Of a stretch of 64,000 nucleotides of DNA, positions 30,846-39,396 are shown one piece after another; the stretch's first letter is position 1, and every line of letters starts with the position of its first letter. The stretch covers positions 124,001 to 188,000 of the forward strand of contig SCRE01000018.1 in NCBI GenBank assembly GCA_004297935.1, in the 5' to 3' direction. A program made the position numbers and the translations under genes. The notes below the pieces were generated by a model. The model worked only from the letters and a program-made list of their open reading frames with translations. It was not told the DNA's origin and searched no databases. Origin of the DNA: Microbacteriaceae bacterium (GTDB lineage: Bacteria; Actinomycetota; Actinomycetes; Actinomycetales; Microbacteriaceae).

Positions 30846-32249
30846 TCAGTGGCCGATGAGCGGTGCCATCAGCCGCGCGACAACCGAAGGACGTCTGGTG
30901 AGGCGCTCTTCGGCGTCAGCGGTGCGCATGCCGAGAAGTCCCGCGTTTGCGCCCAGGAAGCGCAACGGTTCCGGCTCCCAGCGTGGCGAACGATGATTGA
31001 CCCAGGGCAGACGCGTCACGGCCGAGTCGGTGCCGGTGATCAGATCGGCCAGCGTGCGACCGGCCAGGTTCGTGGTGCTCACCCCGTCGCCGACGTAGCC
31101 GCCGGCCCAACCGATGCGGGTGTCCTGCGCGAATCCGACGGACGCGTGCCAGTCGCGGGGTACCCCGAGCGGTCCTCCCCAGCGATGGGTGATGCGCGCG
31201 TCGGCTGCCTCCGGGAAGAGCTCGACCAGGGCGGAACGCAGGTGATGGGCGACATTCGTCGCCGTATCGTATTCGGGGCGGATGGCGCTGCCCCAGTGAT
31301 ACCGCGCGCCACGGCCGCCGAACGCGAAGCGATTGTCCGCCGTGCGCTGCCCGTAGACCAGGAGGTGGCGATAATCCGTGAACGTCTGCCCGTGCTCGAT
31401 GCCGATTGCCTGCCAGAACGAGTCGGGCAACGGCTCTGTCGCGATCATGAGCGAATAAAGCGGCATCACGGACCGTCCGACACCGGGCAGGGCGCTGCCA
31501 TACGCCTCCGTCGCGTTCACGATCGCGCCGGCACGCACCGTGGCGGGGTGCTCTCCGACGGCATCGACGCGGCCGGGGCCGATGCCGACGACTCTGGTGT
31601 GCTCGTAGATTCTCACGCCCAGGCTCTCGACGGTGCGGGCGAGCCCTCTGACCAGCGCGGCCGGCTGAATGCGGGCACAATCGGGTGTGAACGTGGCTGC
31701 CGTTGCGGATGCGGTCAGAGACGGCGCCCGCTGGCGCAACGCATCCGAGCCCCAGAGGGTGACCCGGTCAACGCCGAACCGTTGTGCCTCGGCGACCTCG
31801 TCGCGTGCGGCGACGAGTCCGGGCCGATTGCGCACGAACGCGATGGTGCCGCCCTTCTCGAAGTCGCAGTCGATCTGCTCACTCGACACCACGCGCCCGA
31901 TCTCGTCGACGGTGTCGATCATCGCCTGCCGCATGCGCACGGCGGCATCGAGGCCGTGCAACCTGGCCAAGCCTGCCGTGGATACCGGAAACAACGCTGA
32001 AGACCATCCGCCGTTACGCCCGGACGCCCCGAACCCGGCGATCTCCTTATCGAGGACGACGATGGAGCGCTCCGGATGTGCACGCGCCAGATAGTAGGCG
32101 GTCCACAATCCGGTCAGCCCCGCCCCGACGATGCACACGTCCGCCGTGGTGTCTGTCGCGAGCGCTGCGCGCGGGCTCAACCGGTCATCGCCGCGTTCGG
32201 CAAGGGAATCGAACCAGAAACTGACTGGACGATAGTTCTCTGTTGCCAC
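30846..32249 (-). CDS. FAD-dependent amine oxidase (PuuB-like, DAO family)
   Basis: 467-residue flavoprotein of the D-amino-acid oxidase fold. The Rossmann FAD motif is CIVGAGLTGLWTAYYLA near residue 40, followed by VLDKEIAGFGASGRNGGWSS, and the C-terminal FAD motif is WAGGYVGDGVSTTNLAGRTL. The closest well-known relatives are gamma-glutamylputrescine oxidase and similar amine oxidases. Context supports this: an aminotransferase, an Lrp regulator and an aminobutyraldehyde dehydrogenase are adjacent. GTG start 14 bp after the aminotransferase stop. No puuA-like ligase is visible in the window, so the true substrate is open. Confidence 0.82.
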   Translation of the reverse strand: MATENYRPVSFWFDSLAERGDDRLSPRAALATDTTADVCIVGAGLTGLWTAYYLARAHPERSIVVLDKEIAGFGASGRNGGWSSALFPVSTAGLARLHGLDAAVRMRQAMIDTVDEIGRVVSSEQIDCDFEKGGTIAFVRNRPGLVAARDEVAEAQRFGVDRVTLWGSDALRQRAPSLTASATAATFTPDCARIQPAALVRGLARTVESLGVRIYEHTRVVGIGPGRVDAVGEHPATVRAGAIVNATEAYGSALPGVGRSVMPLYSLMIATEPLPDSFWQAIGIEHGQTFTDYRHLLVYGQRTADNRFAFGGRGARYHWGSAIRPEYDTATNVAHHLRSALVELFPEAADARITHRWGGPLGVPRDWHASVGFAQDTRIGWAGGYVGDGVSTTNLAGRTLADLITGTDSAVTRLPWVNHRSPRWEPEPLRFLGANAGLLGMRTADAEERLTRRPSVVARLMAPLIGH

Positions 32250-32263
32250 GATCGTGCCGCTGG

Positions 32264-33679
32264 TCAGATGCGCGTCCAGGCTTCGGAGAGCACACCCTGC
32301 AGGATGCCGCGGATCTCGGCGAATTCCGCCGGTCCGATCGTCAGCGGCGGCGCCAGCTGGATCACCGGGTCTCCGCGATCGTCTGCGCGGCAGTACAGGC
32401 CTGCGTCGAAGAGCGCCTTCGAGAGGAAGCCGCGCAACAGCCGCTCGGACTCGTCGTCGTCGAAGGTCAACTTCGTGGCCTTGTCCTTGACGAGCTCGAT
32501 GCCGAAGAAGTAGCCGTCACCGCGCACGTCGCCGACGATCGGCAGGTCCAGCAGCGTCTCCAGCTCGGCACGGAACAGCGGCGAGTTCTCCTTCACGCGC
32601 TGATTCAGTCCCTCTTCTTCGTAGATGTCCAGGTTCTCCATCGCGACCGCGGCCGAGACCGGATGTCCACCGAACGTGTAACCGTGATAGAACGAGGTCT
32701 CGCCGTGCTTGAACGGCTCGTAGATCTTGTCGCTGACGATGGTCGCGCCGATCGGCGAGTAGCCGCTCGTCATCGCCTTCGCACAGGTGATCATGTCGGG
32801 GACGTAGCCGTAGTCGTCGCACGCGAACATGCTGCCGATCCGGCCGAATGCGCAGATGACTTCATCGCTGACCAGCAGCACGTCGTACTTGTCGCAGATC
32901 TCGCGAACCCGCTGAAAATATCCGGGGGGCGGCGGGAAACATCCGCCGGAGTTCTGCACGGGCTCGACGAACACGGCGGCGACGGTCTCCGGCCCCTCGA
33001 ACTGGATCATCTCTTCAATCCGGTTCGCGGCCCACAGGCCGAAGTCCACGAGGCTGTCCGACGGTGCACCGACCTCGTCGGCGCGGTAGAAGTTCGTGTT
33101 CGGCACGCGGAACCCGCCCGGCGTGACCGGTTCGAACATCGCCTTCATGTCCGGGATTCCCGTGATGGCCAGGGCTCCCTGCGTGGTGCCATGGTAGGCG
33201 ATCGCCCGGGAGATGACCTTGTGCTTGGTCGGACGACCCTGCAGCTTCCAGTAGTACTTGGCGAGTTTGAACGCCGTCTCGACGGCTTCGCCTCCACCGG
33301 TGGAGAAGAACACCCGGTTCAGATCGCCCGGTGCGTAATCGGCGAGGCGATCGGCAAGCTCGATGGCGTTCGGATGCGCATACGACCAGATCGGGAAGAA
33401 GGCGAGTTCCTCCGCCTGCTTCCGCGCTGCTTCGGCCAGACGCTTGCGGCCGTGGCCGGCGTTCACCACGAACAGCCCGGAGAGCCCGTCGATGTACTGC
33501 TTGCCGTTGCTGTCCCAGATGTGGTGGCCTTCGCCGCGGGTGATGATCGGCACGCCCTGGCCCGACTCCATCACCGACTGGCGTGCGAAGTGCATCCAGA
33601 GGTGATCCTTGGCCTTGCGCTGCAGGTCCGCGTTGTCGTAGTGTGCCGTGGTGCTGTCGAGGGTTGATGTGTTGCTCAT
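32264..33679 (-). CDS. Class III aminotransferase (putrescine/diamine-pyruvate type)
   Basis: 471 residues, PLP-dependent. The PLP lysine is in DMITCAKAMTSGYSPIGA, the cofactor Asp in LVSDEVICAFGRIGSMFA, and the phosphate region is FFSTGGGEAVETAFKLAK. Trp/Phe-rich N-terminal segments resemble the SpuC/omega-transaminase group acting on putrescine or related amines rather than GABA transaminases further right in this window. Two bp separate it from the upstream Lrp gene, so Lrp-aminotransferase-oxidase form one minus-strand operon. Specificity is inferred from neighbours. Confidence 0.84.
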   Translation of the reverse strand: MSNTSTLDSTTAHYDNADLQRKAKDHLWMHFARQSVMESGQGVPIITRGEGHHIWDSNGKQYIDGLSGLFVVNAGHGRKRLAEAARKQAEELAFFPIWSYAHPNAIELADRLADYAPGDLNRVFFSTGGGEAVETAFKLAKYYWKLQGRPTKHKVISRAIAYHGTTQGALAITGIPDMKAMFEPVTPGGFRVPNTNFYRADEVGAPSDSLVDFGLWAANRIEEMIQFEGPETVAAVFVEPVQNSGGCFPPPPGYFQRVREICDKYDVLLVSDEVICAFGRIGSMFACDDYGYVPDMITCAKAMTSGYSPIGATIVSDKIYEPFKHGETSFYHGYTFGGHPVSAAVAMENLDIYEEEGLNQRVKENSPLFRAELETLLDLPIVGDVRGDGYFFGIELVKDKATKLTFDDDESERLLRGFLSKALFDAGLYCRADDRGDPVIQLAPPLTIGPAEFAEIRGILQGVLSEAWTRI

Positions 33680-33681
33680 GG

Positions 33682-34173
33682 TTATCGTGTTCCCCAGTTA
33701 TAGAGCTGTTTGTGGAGTTTGAGATAGACGAATGTCTCGGTCGTGAGCACGCCCGGAATACCGCGAATCTCTGAGTTCAGCAGGGTGATGAGATCGTCGT
33801 CGTTCTCGCAGACGACCTCGACGAGGATGTCGAAGGCGCCCGCGGTGAGCACGACGTAGTCGACGGCGGGAAGCGCCGCCAGTGCATCCGCGACGGAACG
33901 GGTATCCCCGTTGACGCGGACGCCGATCATCGCTTGGCGGTAGAAGCCGAGTTGCATCGGATCGGTGACCGCGACGATCTGCATCACACCGGATTCCGTC
34001 AGCTTCTGCACCCGCTGTCGGACAGCCGCTTCGCTGAGCCCGACCGCCTTGCCGATCTCTGCGTACGAACGCCGGCCGTCCTCTTGGAGCTGCTCGACGA
34101 TCGACTTGGAGACAGTGTCCAACTGAACAGGCCTGTTCGGAGTCTGACGGGTTGGAGCTGTCGTAGCTGTCAT
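33682..34173 (-). CDS. Lrp/AsnC family transcriptional regulator
   Basis: 163 residues. Winged helix at about 20-75 (IVEQLQEDGRRSYAEIGKAV, LSEAAVRQRVQKLTESGV) and a C-terminal RAM/ACT-like ligand domain (AMIGVRVNGD, DYVVLTAGAFDILVEVVCEN). Probably senses an amine or amino acid and controls its own operon and the divergent dehydrogenase. CAGAAT on the minus strand ends 6 nt before the ATG, suggesting a leaderless start. The intergenic region carries two dyads (next entry). Confidence 0.92.
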   Translation of the reverse strand: MTATTAPTRQTPNRPVQLDTVSKSIVEQLQEDGRRSYAEIGKAVGLSEAAVRQRVQKLTESGVMQIVAVTDPMQLGFYRQAMIGVRVNGDTRSVADALAALPAVDYVVLTAGAFDILVEVVCENDDDLITLLNSEIRGIPGVLTTETFVYLKLHKQLYNWGTR

Positions 34174-34261
34174 AGGCTGATTCTGACAGTCAGCGCGACG
34201 GTAGGCAAGGGAATCCGTACATTTCGGTCCAATTTGCTAACGAAATCAGTAGACTTTCAGC
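34174..34261. promoter_or_regulatory. Divergent control region of the amine-catabolism locus
   Basis: 88 bp between Lrp and the dehydrogenase. CTGAC-A-GTCAG (34183-34193) overlaps the putative Lrp -10 region. ATTTCG (34221-34226) and CGAAAT (34241-34246) form a dyad with a 14-bp centre that ends just before TAGACT (34250-34255), the -10 of the dehydrogenase, itself 6 nt before ATG 34262. Both dyads are candidate Lrp sites. Confidence 0.6.
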
Positions 34262-35698
34262 ATGACTGCCCATGATTTCCGTAATTTCGTCAATGGTGAC
34301 CACGCGGACTCGCGTTCGGATGAGCGCCTGAACATCGTCGATCCCGCCACGGAGGAGGTGTACGCGACCACTCCGATCTCCGCTGCAGAGGATGTCGCCG
34401 ACGCATACGCCGCCGCCGCAGCGGCATTCGAGACCTGGGGCCAGACCACTCCCGCAGAACGTCAACTCGCCCTGTTCCGCATCGCCGACGCCATGCAGGC
34501 CCGCGCCGACGAATTCGCCGATGTCGAGTCGAAGGACACCGGCAAACCGCGAGCCAACCTGGTCGAGGACGAGATCATGCTGTCGGTCGACCAGATCCGA
34601 TTCTTCGCCGGTGCCGCTCGCAACCTCGAAGGCAAGTCAGCAGGCGAGTACATGAAGGACCACACATCGTTCATCCGCCGTGAGCCGATCGGCGTCGTCG
34701 GCCAGGTGACGCCGTGGAACTACCCGTTGAACATGGCCGTATGGAAGTTCGCACCCGCGCTCGCCGCAGGCAACACCACGGTGCTGAAGCCGTCGGACAC
34801 GACGCCCGCGTCGACGCTGCTGCTGGCAGAGGTCGCTGCAGAGTTCCTGCCACCGGGCGTGCTCAACGTGATCACGGGCGACCGTTCGACCGGCGCGGCG
34901 ATGATCGACCACCCGACCCCGCAACTGGTGTCGATCACGGGCTCGGTGCGGGCGGGAATGGCGGTGGCGACGGCCGCGGCGCGTGACCTCAAGCGGGTGC
35001 ACCTGGAACTCGGCGGCAAGGCGCCGGTGATCGTCTTCGACGATGCGAACATCGAGCGGGCAGTGCAGGGCATCGTGGCGGCGGGCTTCTTCAACGCAGG
35101 GCAGGACTGCACGGCCGCGACACGACTGCTCGTGCAAGAAGGTGTGCATGACGAGTTCGTGGCCGCTCTGACCGAATACGCGCGGGCGCATGCGGCGACC
35201 GGTTCACCCGAGCGCGACGACATCCTGTTCGGGCCGCTGAACAACGCCAACCAACTGAGCCGCGTCAGCGGATTCGTCGACCGGTTGCCCGATCACGCCG
35301 ACCTGCGTGTCGGCGGTCACCGGCAGGGCGACAAGGGTTACTTCTACGAGGCGACGATCGTGTCGAACCTGCGCCAGGACGACGAGGCCGTGCAGACCGA
35401 GATCTTCGGCCCCGTCATCACCGTGCAGACTTTCCGCGACGAAGCACAGGCCCTGTCATGGGCGAATGACGTGCAGTACGGTCTTGCGTCATCCGTCTGG
35501 ACGAGCGATCACGGTCGGGCGATGCGGTGCGCGAAGGGATTGGATTTCGGGTGTGTCTGGATCAACACCCATATCCCGATCGTCGCCGAGATGCCGCATG
35601 GCGGGTTCAAGCATTCCGGCTACGGCAAGGATCTCTCCGGCTATGGCTTCGACGATTACACTCGGATCAAGCACGTGATGTCGTATATCGGCAGGTAG
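34262..35698 (+). CDS. Gamma-aminobutyraldehyde dehydrogenase-like aldehyde dehydrogenase
   Basis: NAD(P)-dependent aldehyde dehydrogenase, 478 residues. Catalytic Cys in [17 protein letters not shown], general-base Glu in [12 protein letters not shown], oxyanion Asn in [11 protein letters not shown] and the C-terminal [12 protein letters not shown]. The pattern and context fit PatD/YdcW-type enzymes that oxidise 4-aminobutanal to GABA, following transamination or oxidation of putrescine by the divergent genes. GABA would then be handled by the GabT-like enzymes at 57-62 kb. Leaderless promoter TAGACT + 6 nt + ATG. Confidence 0.86.
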   Translation: MTAHDFRNFVNGDHADSRSDERLNIVDPATEEVYATTPISAAEDVADAYAAAAAAFETWGQTTPAERQLALFRIADAMQARADEFADVESKDTGKPRANLVEDEIMLSVDQIRFFAGAARNLEGKSAGEYMKDHTSFIRREPIGVVGQVTPWNYPLNMAVWKFAPALAAGNTTVLKPSDTTPASTLLLAEVAAEFLPPGVLNVITGDRSTGAAMIDHPTPQLVSITGSVRAGMAVATAAARDLKRVHLELGGKAPVIVFDDANIERAVQGIVAAGFFNAGQDCTAATRLLVQEGVHDEFVAALTEYARAHAATGSPERDDILFGPLNNANQLSRVSGFVDRLPDHADLRVGGHRQGDKGYFYEATIVSNLRQDDEAVQTEIFGPVITVQTFRDEAQALSWANDVQYGLASSVWTSDHGRAMRCAKGLDFGCVWINTHIPIVAEMPHGGFKHSGYGKDLSGYGFDDYTRIKHVMSYIGR

Positions 35699-35755
35699 AC
35701 CCATGGCACGTGCTGCGGGGTAGCGTCGGCCCGTTCGTCGCTCAGCGAGGAGGAC

Positions 35756-36991
35756 ATGCGCGTGAGGCCCGGCTGTCTCTGGCACACCCCCGCGATGCAC
35801 ACCCCCGCGATCGGGTCTGCCGACTGGCTGTTCGTCGTCGGCGAGTCGTTCCTCGCGGCCCTGGGCATGGCGGACGGCTGCTCGGCACGTGCCGTCGTCG
35901 AGAGCCTGTGGCGTCATGCCGATGAGCCCGCCCGAACCGTGGAGGACATCGTCGGCGCCATCCCGCTCGGCAAGCACGACGGCGTGCGGTCGTTCGCGAT
36001 CGTGAGCTTCGGCGCTCAGCCGGCGTCCGGTGCTGCCGAGCGCACGGTCACCGCGGTGGTGCGCGGCAGCGCCGTCGTCGACATCTTCTCCGTCGGCGGG
36101 TCACGCCGATTCGCATCCGGAGCGGTTCAGCCATGGATGCTGGCGGACTTCCGTTCCGTGACCAGCGTGATCCTCGGCGGTGACGGCCAGCCGGCACGCC
36201 CCGTCGCCATGCTCGGCAGCACCGCGTTGCCCGTCGGCGTCGGCGTCGTCCGCGGGCAGCAGTTGCTCTGGAGTCAGCGACCGCTCACGTTCGAGTCCGC
36301 CGAGTTCGGCGACACGGCCGGTGCGGCCTCCGGCAGCGTCGCCGCCGACGCGCGCGATGTCCAGGAAGTGCGCGATGTCCAGGACGCGCGTGATGTCGAG
36401 GAAGTGCGCGACGGCGAGACGATTCGAGATGGCGGCGCCGGAGCCGTCGCCGCAACGCAGTTCGACCAGACGATCCTCTCGCCGAGGCGGGTCCGTGTCC
36501 GGACCGATCCCGATGACACCGTGCTGGTGCCGCGATCTGACAGCAGGGCGGCGCCGGCAGCGCAGGGTGGGACGCGGCCGGCCGTTTCGGTCATCGTGCC
36601 GCACCGATTCCGGCTCGCCGATTCCGCACCGCGACCGCTGACCGAGCCGGCCGTGTTCGGCCGCCGCCCGGTCGCACCACGGATGCCCGCCGGCGGCACC
36701 GGCGCGCAGCTGATCGCCGTCGAGTCTCCGGATGCGGCGGTGTCCGCCGTGCATCTGCGCATCGAGCAGCAGGGCGGCTCGGTCGTGGTGACGGATCTGC
36801 ACTCGCGTAACGGCACAGCCGTGCGCCCGCCAGGTGGCGTCGCGAGGCGGCTGCACCCCGGCGAAGCCGTCGTCGTGCTCGCGGGCACGACAATCGACAT
36901 CGGTGACGGTAATATCATCGAAATCATGCCTCCGGACTCTGCTGACCAATCGGGAACCACCGACGGTCCCGTTAGGGGAAGGCACGCGTGA
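35756..36991 (+). CDS. FHA-domain protein, first gene of the phospho-signalling locus
   Basis: 411 residues. The N-terminal 180 residues are an uncharacterised alpha/beta region. A linker follows with three near-identical 6-residue repeats RDVQEV/RDVQDA/RDVEEV (36353-36406) and two acidic-Thr-hydrophobic motifs, FDQTILSPR (Thr239) and DDTVLVPR (Thr255). The C-terminal FHA domain (about 295-400) has FGRRP, SAVHLRIE and SRNGTAV, the elements that bind phosphothreonine. AGGAGG is only 2 nt before ATG 35756, so GTG 35762 may be the true start. TAGCGT at 35721-35726 could be the locus promoter. Its stop overlaps the PP2C start (GTGA). Confidence 0.85.
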   Translation: MRVRPGCLWHTPAMHTPAIGSADWLFVVGESFLAALGMADGCSARAVVESLWRHADEPARTVEDIVGAIPLGKHDGVRSFAIVSFGAQPASGAAERTVTAVVRGSAVVDIFSVGGSRRFASGAVQPWMLADFRSVTSVILGGDGQPARPVAMLGSTALPVGVGVVRGQQLLWSQRPLTFESAEFGDTAGAASGSVAADARDVQEVRDVQDARDVEEVRDGETIRDGGAGAVAATQFDQTILSPRRVRVRTDPDDTVLVPRSDSRAAPAAQGGTRPAVSVIVPHRFRLADSAPRPLTEPAVFGRRPVAPRMPAGGTGAQLIAVESPDAAVSAVHLRIEQQGGSVVVTDLHSRNGTAVRPPGGVARRLHPGEAVVVLAGTTIDIGDGNIIEIMPPDSADQSGTTDGPVRGRHA

Positions 36992-37815
36992 CGCAGATCG
37001 GGCGCAGCAGCAGGCGGCACACGGTGCGCGTGCCGGGCACGGATGGCGGCGAGGTGGTGCTCAGTTGGGCCGCCCTGAGTGACAAGGGCTACCGTCGTGC
37101 CGCCAATGAGGACAGTCTGATCGCGCGGTCTCCGCTGTTCGCCGTCGCAGACGGCATGGGCGGTCACACGGCGGGCGACTTCGCGAGTGCTGCGGTCGTC
37201 ACGCGATTGGCCGAGCAGGTCGGCGAGGATTTCGTCGGAACGGAGCAGGTGAACGAGGCGCTGCGCGCGGCAGTCGACGACATCGGAAAAGGTGTCGGCA
37301 AGACCGACCTCGGCACGGGCACGACGGTCACGGGCGTCGGGCTCGCCTGGGTGGACGGTGCCGTGTGCTGGCTGGTCTTCAACATCGGCGACTCGAGGAC
37401 CTACCAGCTGCTGGACGGTGTTCTGACCCAGTTGACACTCGATCACTCGATCGTGCAGGAGCTTCTGGATGCAGGAGCGATCACCCCAGCGGAGGCCGAG
37501 GTGCACCCGCACAGCAACGTCATCACGCGCGCCGTCGGCTTCAACGAAGACCCGGTTCCGGACTATTCGTACATCCCGGTCGTCGCAGGCGCCCGACTGC
37601 TTGCATGTTCGGACGGCCTGACAAAAGAGCTCACGGAACACGGCATCCGGCATTTTCTGACCGAGGGCGAGTCGGCGCTCGACGCCGCCGGTGCGTTGAT
37701 GGACGCCGCGCTCGGCAATGGCGGGCGTGACAATGTGAGCGTCGTCGTGGTCGACGTGCTGCAAACGCCCGAGAGCGCCGCTCGGGAAGGCGGGCACGGC
37801 GGCCACAGGCACTGA
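36988..37815 (+). CDS. PP2C-type Ser/Thr protein phosphatase
   Basis: 275 residues, cytoplasmic, no membrane helix. All metal-binding motifs of PPM/PP2C phosphatases are present: RAANEDSLIAR, FAVADGMGGHTAGDFAS, IGDSRTYQL, CSDGLTKEL and the final GGRDNVSVVVV. It should reverse phosphorylation by the kinase encoded next; in bifidobacterial PFNA loci the equivalent is PrpC. GTG start with AGGGGAAGG upstream. The C-terminal tail is Gly/His-rich (EGGHGGHRH). Confidence 0.94.
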   Translation: MTQIGRSSRRHTVRVPGTDGGEVVLSWAALSDKGYRRAANEDSLIARSPLFAVADGMGGHTAGDFASAAVVTRLAEQVGEDFVGTEQVNEALRAAVDDIGKGVGKTDLGTGTTVTGVGLAWVDGAVCWLVFNIGDSRTYQLLDGVLTQLTLDHSIVQELLDAGAITPAEAEVHPHSNVITRAVGFNEDPVPDYSYIPVVAGARLLACSDGLTKELTEHGIRHFLTEGESALDAAGALMDAALGNGGRDNVSVVVVDVLQTPESAAREGGHGGHRH

Positions 37816-37885
37816 CCCCCCGAGTTGGGGGTTCCGTTCGCCGGCTAGGCCGCGCAGAACCGCTGAGAACCCAGGCGGACCCGCT

Positions 37886-37891
37886 TACAAT
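37886..37891 (+). promoter_or_regulatory. Possible internal promoter before the kinase gene
   Basis: TACAAT, a good -10 match, in the 162-bp PP2C-kinase gap; no clear -35. It would give a leader of about 80 nt for the kinase. This is the first of only two sizeable gaps inside the 18-kb locus (the other is 50590-50733), so the genes from the kinase on may be expressed separately. Confidence 0.4.
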
Positions 37892-37977
37892 AGGTGGACG
37901 TTTGTCGTACGACCCCTGCCGACCAGCGGGTCGGTTGACCGCGGCCACACCGAATGCCGGCGGGCGGAAGGGGCATC

Positions 37978-39396
37978 ATGGCCAGACGGTTGCCCTCGCA
38001 GCCGCCGAATCTTCCCGGATTCTCGTATCTGCGTGTTTTGGGCTCCGGCGGTTTCGCAGATGTCTTCCTCTACGAACAGAACATGCCACGGCGGCAGGTC
38101 GCGGTGAAGGTCTTGCTGTCCGAAGTCGTGACGCCAGAGGTGCGGCACATGTTCCAGGCCGAGGCCAACGTGATGGCGCAGCTGAGCGCGCACCCGTCGG
38201 TCTTGACCGTCTATCAGGCCAGTGTCTCCTCCGACGGCAGGCCGTACCTGGTGATGGAACTGTGCTCGCCGGCGTTGAACCAGCGCTATCGCGTCGATCC
38301 TGTTCCCGTGCCTGAGGTGTTGCGCATCGGAGTGAAGATCTCCAGCGCCGTCGAAACGGCTCACCGCGCAGGTGTGCTGCATCGTGATGTGAAGCCGTCG
38401 AATATTCTGATGACGGCATATGGGCATCCCGTGCTGAGCGACTTCGGCATCGCCTCGACGCTGGGCGAGGCCGAGTTGACCGATGCCGTCGGGTTGTCGA
38501 TCCCGTGGTCGGCGCCCGAGGTGTTGCTGGACGAGACCCCCGGATCTGTCGCCAGCGAGGTCTGGTCGCTCGGCGCAACCGTGTACTCGTTGCTGGCCGG
38601 AAGGTCACCATTCGAAGTCGACGGCAAGGACAACTCGTCGGCCGAATTGATTGCACGAATCCAGCGGGCGAAACCCGGTCCGATCGGACGCGCGGATGTG
38701 CCGCCGCGACTCGAGGCGGTGCTGGACAAGGCCATGTCGAAACGACCAGCGGCACGCCAGGGCAGCGTGCTCGAATTCATCAGAGATCTGCAATCGGTGG
38801 AGGCCGAGCTTTCGCTCACCCAGACTCAGCTCGAGGTGGCGATGGACGACTGGGCCGTCGCGACGGCTTCCGACCCGGACGATCGCACCCGCGTCAAGGG
38901 CGTGATCGCCGTCGACCCGTCTGATCGCAAGCGCAGGCGTGTTCCGCGGCAGGCCACGCGGTCGGCATCACTGCGTACGGCGGCACGCGAGTCCGGCAGC
39001 TTCAGCACGCCGCCGCAGCAGTCCGCAGGCAAGATGACCCGTACGACCGTGTGGCTGATGGTCGCCTGCGCCAGTCTCGTCCTCGTGCTCGGCGTGTTCG
39101 CGACCATCGTTCTGGTCCGCGCCGCCGGCGTCGACCAGATTCCGGTCGTGCGTGACATCAGTGGACACGCGGCGGGAAGCACCATCGTCTTCTCCTGGGA
39201 TGATCCCGGGCTTCAGCCGAACGACGTGTACCAGGTGCGCGTCGACGATGCTGCGCCGAGCGTGCAGCGAGCGCAGGAGTTCCGTGTCGATTCGACCGGA
39301 ACGCAGCGGGTGTGCATCACCATCAGCGTCAATCGTGACGGCAAGGCCGGTGAACCGAGCGCGCAGAAATGCGTTGAACCGGGCAACGGATCGTGA
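37978..39396 (+). CDS. Transmembrane Ser/Thr protein kinase (Pkb2-like)
   Basis: 472 residues. Hanks-type kinase domain at residues 16 to about 275: glycine loop GSGGFADVFL (Gly22), Lys44 in VAVKVL, catalytic LHRDVKPSNIL (Asp137) and SDFGIAS (Asp155); all key residues are intact. A juxtamembrane basic linker (RKRRRVPRQ) leads to one membrane helix near 357-380, followed by an extracellular FN3-like domain of about 95 residues (STIVFSWDDPGLQPNDVYQV), not PASTA repeats. ATG start with GGAAGGGG. The stop overlaps the GTG of the giant surface protein. The PP2C and two FHA proteins are its obvious partners. Confidence 0.93.
   Translation: MARRLPSQPPNLPGFSYLRVLGSGGFADVFLYEQNMPRRQVAVKVLLSEVVTPEVRHMFQAEANVMAQLSAHPSVLTVYQASVSSDGRPYLVMELCSPALNQRYRVDPVPVPEVLRIGVKISSAVETAHRAGVLHRDVKPSNILMTAYGHPVLSDFGIASTLGEAELTDAVGLSIPWSAPEVLLDETPGSVASEVWSLGATVYSLLAGRSPFEVDGKDNSSAELIARIQRAKPGPIGRADVPPRLEAVLDKAMSKRPAARQGSVLEFIRDLQSVEAELSLTQTQLEVAMDDWAVATASDPDDRTRVKGVIAVDPSDRKRRRVPRQATRSASLRTAARESGSFSTPPQQSAGKMTRTTVWLMVACASLVLVLGVFATIVLVRAAGVDQIPVVRDISGHAAGSTIVFSWDDPGLQPNDVYQVRVDDAAPSVQRAQEFRVDSTGTQRVCITISVNRDGKAGEPSAQKCVEPGNGS

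Noticed and set aside
32201-32225. GGAATCGAACCA, which reads as a T-arm on the minus strand
   Set aside because: It lies in the N-terminal coding part of the FAD oxidase (WFDSLA) and no tRNA cloverleaf surrounds it.
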